A program made the translations under genes and the position numbers. Under the pieces are notes generated by a model. That model saw only the letters and a program-made list of their open reading frames with translations, had not been told where the DNA came from and made no database searches. 6,133 nt of DNA from Coriobacteriales bacterium (GTDB lineage Bacteria > Actinomycetota > Coriobacteriia > Coriobacteriales > UBA8131). This document shows, piece after piece, positions 1 to 3,958 of the stretch (positions are counted from its first letter, which is position 1; every line of letters starts with the position of its first letter). The DNA is taken from the NCBI GenBank assembly GCA_031267175.1, contig JAIRZP010000054.1:1-6133 (forward strand), given 5' to 3'.

Positions 1-5
1 CTCGC

Positions 6-662
6 TCACTCCTTATTTTGTACTATCTCCCTCACCTCTGCGTCTGGGTCTATGGAGAGCCTGCCGGACGCATCGACCTTGTCTATTATACAGGCCGGGC
101 CGATGGTAATGTCATGGCCGCTTACTGTATGGGCGTGTACGCCCCGCACATTGACGGTGGTAGCCTCGATGAGATCGACCTTCGAATGAGTCTTGCTACC
201 AACGGCCTCCTTGAACTTGGTCCACATCTTGAAGAGAAATGACCGGTGGTGAGACTGGATGGAGATATTGTCGCCCACTATCTCCCTGGCATCGATAAAG
301 CCGTTGGCGTCAATACGGTCAGCGGAGATCTGGCCATCTGCCGTGAGTATGCCATCGCAGATGATCCGGTCTGCTTCGACCTTGCTGCCGTAGGTCGTTA
401 CGATGCCGTCGATGTTCATGGTCTGTGCGCGCAGGTTGCCACCAATGGTGACGACACCGGCGGTCTTGAGCTGCTGACAGCTCAGGTCGCTTCGCGCGTC
501 AAACACGCCGTCGATGTCAACCTCTGCCGCCTCCAAGGGGCCTTCTGCGGTAACAACGCCGTTGATGTTGAGGTCGCCGTAGACGCCGCCTGCAAAACTG
601 ACCACGCCATCAATGCGGCCGTTTTCCATGTTGCCGACGCCTTTGAAAGATCCTGGTTTCAT
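6..662 (-). CDS. Bactofilin-like polymer-forming protein (YhbE/YhbF type)
   Basis: This 218-residue protein is probably a bactofilin-type cytoskeletal subunit that polymerises without nucleotide and scaffolds envelope or motility functions in the cytoplasm. From about residue 17 to 135 it shows short degenerate repeats built around 'I-D-G-V/I' followed by 'A-E/D-G' (IDGVV, INGVV, IDGVF, IDGIV, CDGIL), as expected for a right-handed beta helix. A basic, aromatic linker (about 138-158) separates this from a second segment containing VDLIEATTVNVRGV and GHDITIGPACIIDKVDASG, which resembles the C-terminal part of Bacillus YhbE/YhbF. There is no signal peptide or membrane segment. The start at 662 overlaps the stop of the upstream gene (ATGA), with AAAGGA nine bases before it. 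Met12 (MENGRIDG) is an alternative start preceded by AAAGG. The overlap points to translational coupling with the YhbD-like gene. The family assignment is by recalled sequence resemblance, and the cellular role here is inferred. Confidence 0.82.
   Translation of the reverse strand: MKPGSFKGVGNMENGRIDGVVSFAGGVYGDLNINGVVTAEGPLEAAEVDIDGVFDARSDLSCQQLKTAGVVTIGGNLRAQTMNIDGIVTTYGSKVEADRIICDGILTADGQISADRIDANGFIDAREIVGDNISIQSHHRSFLFKMWTKFKEAVGSKTHSKVDLIEATTVNVRGVHAHTVSGHDITIGPACIIDKVDASGRLSIDPDAEVREIVQNKE
9..14 (-). promoter_or_regulatory. Candidate ribosome-binding site for a next gene beyond the window
   Basis: The minus strand reads AAGGAG immediately before the TGA stop of the bactofilin-like gene, leaving eight bases to the window edge. 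This is the usual distance from a Shine-Dalgarno site to a start codon. A further coupled gene, perhaps a second bactofilin as in Bacillus yhbE-yhbF, could therefore start just outside. The same bases also encode Lys-Glu, so the match may be coincidental. Confidence 0.35.
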
Positions 663-1255
663 GATGATGCATCCTTTCTCTGAGGGGTATCTGTGCCACC
701 TGCGTCGGACGCAGGAGCTTCGAGTGCTCTGATAGCAGCGACGAGCACCTCCTTTTTGGTGCTTTCGCTCGCACCGTTACTGATAAGCGCAGCAGCAAGC
801 GCAATAAGGGCCTTGACAGACGCTTCCGGCAGATTCACCGCAGTCAGGTCTACGCCGAGGCTGTCCACAAAAATCTCATCCAACCCGGTGCTGGCAAGCA
901 GCATGCTCCTGAGGCTGAGCTGTCCTGCTCCCTGTGCGAGCTGCTCGCGGATCTCCGAGAGCGAAAGCTCATCCTTCAGGGACTGAATGGCCCTGACGCG
1001 CGCAAGAACAAGTTCACGGGGGAGGAAGGTCTCCTGCCCCGTAAAGGCGGAGCGCTTCTCAAACCATTCCTCGGGAATAAGCCCCTCGCGCTTCCAGCGA
1101 TACAACTGTCCGTAGGAGATGCCGGTTTGTGCGAGCAATTCCTTCTTGGAGATTTTATTGGGGTAAGGCGTGTCTACGAAAGCGCCATCAGATACGTCAG
1201 CGGCTGGTGCGTCACCAGGCAGGTATACGGGTGTGTCAGTAGGTACATCGCTCAT
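659..1255 (-). CDS. yhbD: YhbD family (DUF4004) MerR-like regulator
   Basis: This 198-residue protein probably binds DNA and controls its own operon, which includes the downstream bactofilin. After a disordered, acidic and proline-rich N-terminus (about 1-33), residues 35-65 form a MerR-like winged-helix reading head: ISKKELLAQTGISYGQLYRW, followed by KREGLIPEEWF. Then comes the block FTGQETFLPRELVLARVRAI (about 71-90), characteristic of YhbD/DUF4004. An amphipathic C-terminal half (about 91-180) may serve for dimerisation, and the tail is Ser/Asp/Thr-rich. No cysteine or metal site typical of metal-sensing MerR proteins is visible. The start at 1255 has GGAGGA six bases upstream. The stop overlaps the next start by four bases. 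In B. subtilis yhbD sits beside the bactofilin genes yhbE and yhbF, which supports the pairing. What signal it senses, if any, is unknown. The large palindrome over its promoter is the obvious candidate binding site. Confidence 0.8.
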   Translation of the reverse strand: MSDVPTDTPVYLPGDAPAADVSDGAFVDTPYPNKISKKELLAQTGISYGQLYRWKREGLIPEEWFEKRSAFTGQETFLPRELVLARVRAIQSLKDELSLSEIREQLAQGAGQLSLRSMLLASTGLDEIFVDSLGVDLTAVNLPEASVKALIALAAALISNGASESTKKEVLVAAIRALEAPASDAGGTDTPQRKDASS

Positions 1256-1280
1256 AGCTGTTCCTCCAATCCTTTCATAG

Positions 1281-1327
1281 AGCGAAACAAAACGTTGTTA
1301 TGCAATATAACAATGTTTTGTTTCGCT
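1281..1327 (-). promoter_or_regulatory. Near-perfect 47-base palindrome over the yhbD promoter, likely operator
   Basis: Two 21-base arms (1281-1301 and 1307-1327) are reverse complements except for one position (G1294 against T1314), around a five-base centre GCAAT. Each arm contains a smaller dyad AACAA-N4-TTGTT (1286-1299 and 1309-1322), with centres 23 bases apart, about two helical turns. The 1309-1322 dyad falls mostly in the -35/-10 spacer, where MerR-family proteins classically bind; the other covers the expected transcription start. Autoregulation by the YhbD-like protein is inferred. As RNA it could also form a long hairpin 37 bases after the upstream gene's stop, but no T-rich tract follows on the minus strand, so a terminator role is less likely. 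Confidence 0.7.
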
Positions 1328-1332
1328 GTCAA
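1304..1332 (-). promoter_or_regulatory. Housekeeping-type promoter of the yhbD-bactofilin operon
   Basis: The minus strand carries a perfect -35 box TTGACA (1332-1327), a 17-base spacer (1326-1310) and TATATT as the -10 box (1309-1304). Transcription would start near 1297, about 42 bases before the YhbD start codon. It is the best-matching promoter in the window. Because the upstream regulator gene ends at 1364, this promoter makes the yhbD operon independent of it. A second TTGAC lies slightly upstream (TTGACT, 1345-1340). Confidence 0.8.
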
Positions 1333-1363
1333 GTGAAAAGTCAAGGCGATTAACTGACTGACA

Positions 1364-3049
1364 TCACGTGGTTACGGTATTTGATTCTCCCTCGCCCCTG
1401 TATCCGGCGTCCTCCTCATTACTGTTGAGCTGGGAACACTCGAGGTAACCCTGGTTGTCAACAAGGTCGATGAGTCCTTGCTGGGTATGCACGTCGAGCT
1501 TGCGGTAGATGTGCCAGGTGTGGGTATGCACGGTACCCAGTGCGATATAGAGCTGCTTAGCGATATGTGCGGCACTGTGGCCCTTGGCTAGCAAGTAGAG
1601 TACATCAGTCTCGCGAGCCGTGAGGAGATAGGTGTCGGAAACCTCTTCGCACCGAACGACAAAGCGAGGGCGTGCCGGCTTTTGTCTGTTGGCCTGTTCT
1701 TTCTGCTCGTCGTCTGCGCAAAAAGGCTCGCTACTGCCCAGGGCAGCCTCACCGTCCAGGACAACCATCCTGCGGATGTCGTCTTCGCTCGGCATGAGAA
1801 GAAGGGCACCGGCAACAACCAGTAGCGTGATGACACAGACAAGTGACAGCCAGATGCCGCTTGCGCTCCCCTTGTCAACGAGCAGCGTCATGACAGGCTG
1901 GCTTACCAGGGCAGCGGCCACAAAGAATGCCAGCGCAAAACCAGAGACCAGTATGGGGGATATCCGGTACCGGTGCGATATCTCCGACAGCTCAACCCAG
2001 ACCAGAAACGCGCACAGGATAAAGCCCAGGCAGAGAAAGGCAAAGGCGCCAAAAGCCTCGGTGCCGCGCAGCAGGATCGAGGCAAGGATTGCAATCGGTA
2101 TGACCGGCAGGGCAAAGCGATAGTAGCGTTCATTGCTTTGGTCGCAGTTGAGGGCCGTGAGGATTCCCAACACCACGAGAGCCATCAAGTAACCCGCAGC
2201 AGTCTCGAGGAGAAACTGCTGCGGATCTGTCGTTGTCCCACTTTCAAAATCGCGCATGAGGTAGGCTATTGATCCAAGGCCTAAACCCCAGAGAATCGAT
2301 GGCAGTCCGAGCCTGGCCAGCATCCGGAACTTGCTCACCTTGAGGTTTCTAAAGGTCGGCACCTCACGGATGCTGTACACGGGCCGCTTGGCGCCATCGT
2401 CGCCAACGGTGAACTCCTGCTTGCGAAACATGGCTCTCCTGCCATGCATTATCATGAACATCCCCATCAGAGAAAAGAGCGGGAGGACGCACAGTATGAT
2501 TCCCGTCGTAAATGCCGACGCAAAAACGTTGAGCAGCCCATAGCCAAGAACTGCGGTGGCTACCGCCAGTGCTGTGTTGAGAACTATCGACGGCGTGTCG
2601 CGCCTGCGAAAAGCCTCTGCCCATATGAGCGTGATGTAGCCGGATGCCGTGCCGCTCACGATGCTGCCCAATATCACCAGCGGCACGAAGGCAAGGTCTT
2701 GGAATGCCAGCAGCAGCAGTGTGGCAACCGTCATACAACAAGCTGCGATAATCTGCAGGCGATACTGGCGAATGTAATACGTGATACGGTCTATGAACAG
2801 GCCCATGCAGAGCATGACGACAACCGCCAGTATTGCGGACACCAGCCCTATCCCACGATAAAGCTGGGCGGTCTGGGGGTCGGCGATAAGGCTTGAGGGA
2901 AAGCAATTGACCATGACCTCGACCAGCCACAACAAGTGAGCTCCAAAGCCCAGGAACATGAAGGGACGGATGACCCGCTCCTCCTCCCGCGAGTTAAATT
3001 CAACAATCGGAGGACTTTTGGGCGGGGCGTTGTCAGTGGTTTCATCCAT
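1364..3049 (-). CDS. LuxR-type transcriptional regulator with 12-helix membrane domain
   Basis: This 561-residue protein appears to be a one-component, membrane-embedded transcription factor. Hydrophobic segments near residues 31-50, 63-86, 99-116, 119-143, 155-175, 180-200, 244-266, 283-300, 310-328, 330-350, 364-384 and 398-418 suggest 12 transmembrane helices with a transporter-like (MFS-like) layout and a charged central loop (about 201-243). A cytoplasmic linker leads to a C-terminal LuxR/GerE helix-turn-helix (about 473-533), with LTARETDVLYLLAKGHSAAHIAKQL giving the canonical 'LT-x-RE-x-x-VL-x-LLA-x-G' pattern, then GTVHTHTWHIYRKLDVHTQQ. There is no receiver domain, so control by a kinase is not indicated. 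Such proteins are numerous in Eggerthellaceae beside molybdopterin oxidoreductases, where they are thought to respond to the enzyme's substrate. The start at 3049 is fixed by an in-frame TGA two codons upstream; its ribosome-binding site is weak (GAAGAAG). The ligand is unknown. Confidence 0.88.
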   Translation of the reverse strand: MDETTDNAPPKSPPIVEFNSREEERVIRPFMFLGFGAHLLWLVEVMVNCFPSSLIADPQTAQLYRGIGLVSAILAVVVMLCMGLFIDRITYYIRQYRLQIIAACCMTVATLLLLAFQDLAFVPLVILGSIVSGTASGYITLIWAEAFRRRDTPSIVLNTALAVATAVLGYGLLNVFASAFTTGIILCVLPLFSLMGMFMIMHGRRAMFRKQEFTVGDDGAKRPVYSIREVPTFRNLKVSKFRMLARLGLPSILWGLGLGSIAYLMRDFESGTTTDPQQFLLETAAGYLMALVVLGILTALNCDQSNERYYRFALPVIPIAILASILLRGTEAFGAFAFLCLGFILCAFLVWVELSEISHRYRISPILVSGFALAFFVAAALVSQPVMTLLVDKGSASGIWLSLVCVITLLVVAGALLLMPSEDDIRRMVVLDGEAALGSSEPFCADDEQKEQANRQKPARPRFVVRCEEVSDTYLLTARETDVLYLLAKGHSAAHIAKQLYIALGTVHTHTWHIYRKLDVHTQQGLIDLVDNQGYLECSQLNSNEEDAGYRGEGESNTVTT

Positions 3050-3057
3050 AACTCACG

Positions 3058-3073
3058 CTTCTTCCGAAAGAAG
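3058..3073 (-). other. Small hairpin over the weak ribosome-binding site of the LuxR-type gene
   Basis: CTTCTT (3058-3063) and AAGAAG (3068-3073) form a perfect six-base stem with a four-base loop. On the transcript the loop reads UCGG, and the downstream arm AAGAAG is the only purine-rich candidate Shine-Dalgarno before the start codon at 3049. The hairpin could limit translation of the membrane regulator. The stem is short and A/U-rich, so the effect may be small. Confidence 0.35.
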
Positions 3074-3126
3074 ATTGCTGCTTGCACCGCAACTGGCGTT
3101 GCCTGCGTCTGGTTACCTGTGCCTTA

Positions 3127-3155
3127 AGTATATCCGAATATCCTCGCTACGTGTA
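3127..3155 (-). promoter_or_regulatory. Candidate promoter of the LuxR-type gene
   Basis: The minus strand has TATACT (3132-3127), one base off a consensus -10 box, with a poor -35 (TACACG, 3155-3150) at 17 bases. The expected transcript start is about 70 bases before the start codon. A weak -35 would fit a promoter needing an activator. Read-through from the small gene upstream is the alternative. Confidence 0.35.
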
Positions 3156-3157
3156 GC
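3146..3157. promoter_or_regulatory. Dyad GCTAC-GT-GTAGC at the candidate -35 region
   Basis: A perfect 5+5 base inverted repeat with a two-base centre lies over the weak -35 region of the LuxR-type gene, 14 bases after the stop of the small gene. Its size and place would suit the binding site of a dimeric helix-turn-helix regulator such as the LuxR-type protein itself. It is not followed by a T tract, so it does not look like a terminator. A dyad this short can occur by chance. Confidence 0.3.
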
Positions 3158-3171
3158 ACACTGCAAGGTGG

Positions 3172-3435
3172 CTAGCCTATCTTCTCGCCACCAATGATGG
3201 CAGCGCCGTCATTACCTTCGTTGCCGCTGAACTTGGTGGTCTGATAACCACGCATCGGCTTGATATTAAACGTCTTCTTAGGCGGAACATAAAAGACGCC
3301 TATCTTGCCCAAACCCTGCTTGGTGCTTCCCAACGTCGCATAGATGTCGTCAGGGGTCTTGCCTGCTGCAAGCTGGTCGTTGAGCCATTTTTCCTGCTCC
3401 TCCGTGCTCAGTAACTCAAATTCTGCAATAGTCAT
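3172..3435 (-). CDS. Small uncharacterised protein, possibly helix-turn-helix
   Basis: This 87-residue soluble protein is not a family I can name. The start at 3435 is well supported: AAGGAGG lies seven bases upstream and a good extended -10 promoter lies upstream of that. Residues 1-24 (MTIAEFELLSTEEQEKWLND and on) predict an amphipathic helix. Residues 25-50 (GKTPDDIYATLG, then STKQGLGKIGVFYV) recall compact helix-turn-helix proteins in which 'I-x-x-x-LG' is followed by a recognition helix and a 'G-(F/Y)-x-Y' strand. The last 35 residues are basic, then glycine-rich and probably flexible (KPMRGYQTTKF, GNEGNDGAAIIGGEKIG). There are no cysteines, signal peptide or membrane segment. It sits between the iron-sulfur subunit and the LuxR-type regulator, so a regulatory or accessory role for the redox genes is possible. 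The helix-turn-helix reading is inference from pattern alone. Confidence 0.72.
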   Translation of the reverse strand: MTIAEFELLSTEEQEKWLNDQLAAGKTPDDIYATLGSTKQGLGKIGVFYVPPKKTFNIKPMRGYQTTKFSGNEGNDGAAIIGGEKIG

Positions 3436-3471
3436 AGCAAAGCCTCCTTCGTCTGTTTCTCCATATGACCT

Positions 3472-3480
3472 ATTATAACA
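3472..3480 (-). promoter_or_regulatory. Extended -10 promoter of the small gene
   Basis: The minus strand reads TGTTATAAT: a consensus -10 TATAAT (3477-3472) with the TGn extension that can replace a -35 box. The position where a -35 would sit is inside a GC-rich palindrome (3485-3500) and does not match. Transcription would begin near 3465, giving a leader of about 30 bases that contains AAGGAGG. This suggests that the small gene can be transcribed separately from the oxidoreductase pair. Confidence 0.55.
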
Positions 3481-3484
3481 AAGG

Positions 3485-3500
3485 CGGGCGCATACGCCCG
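3485..3500. repeat. GC-rich palindrome CGGGCG-CATA-CGCCCG
   Basis: A perfect six-base stem with a four-base loop. On the minus strand it is followed by CCTTTGTTAT, a poor T tract, so it could act as a weak terminator after the iron-sulfur gene while abutting the promoter of the small gene. Together with the larger palindrome at 3502-3548 it resembles a paired REP/BIME-like element. Confidence 0.5.
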
Positions 3501-3501
3501 A

Positions 3502-3548
3502 TGTACCCGTAGGGCGGGATTGCGCCAAGGCACAATCCCGCAGGTACA
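3502..3548. repeat. Large imperfect palindrome downstream of the iron-sulfur gene
   Basis: The core arms GCGGGATTG (3514-3522) and CAATCCCGC (3533-3541) are a perfect nine-base stem. Inside, GCC (3524-3526) and GGC (3529-3531) can continue it. Outside, TGTACC (3502-3507) pairs with GGTACA (3543-3548) across an asymmetric internal loop. It starts 12 bases after the stop of the iron-sulfur gene, so the RNA hairpin could stabilise that 3' end or help end transcription. There is no T tract after it, so it is not a canonical intrinsic terminator. A dispersed REP-like repeat is the main alternative. Confidence 0.55.
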
Positions 3549-3560
3549 AACTCCCAACGC

Positions 3561-3929
3561 TCAGGCCCTGGGCCCGCCAGGCAAAAAGATACTGGCCTTG
3601 CGGCCTATCTCTTCTGCCCTCTTGGCGAGCTCGTCAATGGGGCCATACTCGATGCAGAAAGCCAGGCAGTGATGAACACAGCTCGGCTTTTTACCCGCAT
3701 CAAGTCTGTCCGCACACATATCGCAGAGCTCGGTGGGTACCGGGACGTAGTCCCAGTCCCAGGCATCCGGATCAGACTCGTCCAGATGATAAGGGCCTTT
3801 CTCCAACACCACGATGCCAGGCTGCTTTGCCAGGTCGGTGCCGAGATGGTATTTACAAGCCACCTCGCAGGTGTGGCAGTTGGAGCAATACTTGTAGTCA
3901 AAAAGCAGACCATAATTCTCGTACGCCAT
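3561..3929 (-). CDS. Short 4Fe-4S electron-transfer subunit (DmsB/NrfC-like)
   Basis: This 122-residue protein should carry electrons to or from the molybdopterin subunit encoded 29 bases upstream. Cysteines at 15, 18, 21 and 25 (CSNCHTCEVAC) form the first ferredoxin motif of DmsB/NrfC-type subunits. Cysteines at 69, 72, 84 and 88 (CDMC, then eleven residues, then CVHHC) form the C-x2-C-x11-C-x3-C motif. Eight ligands would allow two [4Fe-4S] clusters, compared with four in the usual partner of about 200 residues, so two motifs are missing but reading frame and ends are intact. A ninth cysteine (92) is extra. No signal peptide, Tat motif or membrane anchor is visible, so it must work in the compartment of its partner. 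The start at 3929 has AAAGGAGG seven bases upstream. Short two-motif forms accompany several acetylene hydratase or catechol dehydroxylase-like enzymes. The cluster number is inferred from cysteines. Confidence 0.87.
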   Translation of the reverse strand: MAYENYGLLFDYKYCSNCHTCEVACKYHLGTDLAKQPGIVVLEKGPYHLDESDPDAWDWDYVPVPTELCDMCADRLDAGKKPSCVHHCLAFCIEYGPIDELAKRAEEIGRKASIFLPGGPRA

Positions 3930-3958
3930 GTCTTAACCTCCTTTAAGGGCGACTTGTA

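Noticed and set aside
6..662. Bactofilin repeats as a nucleotide tandem repeat
   Set aside because: The repetition is at the protein level (I-D-G motifs). The DNA units are diverged and vary in length, so it is a beta-helix coding pattern and not a satellite.
246..683. 145-residue open frame on the plus strand
   Set aside because: It is antisense to the bactofilin-like repeats. Its apparent periodic pattern is only the mirror of the real repeat.
1281..1327. Palindrome as an intrinsic terminator of the LuxR-type gene
   Set aside because: No T-rich run follows it on the minus strand, the stem is A/T-rich, and it exactly overlaps a near-consensus promoter, so an operator fits better. A secondary effect on read-through cannot be excluded.
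2364..2930. 188-residue minus-strand frame inside the LuxR-type gene
   Set aside because: It is in a different frame of the same strand, overlaps the clear membrane helices, and its composition is rich in His, Arg and Pro, typical of an off-frame reading.
3436..3549. Upstream start of the small gene at 3549, giving 125 residues
   Set aside because: The extra 38 residues run through both palindromes and the promoter, contain no convincing domain, and lack a ribosome-binding site. The start at 3435 has AAGGAGG at the right distance.
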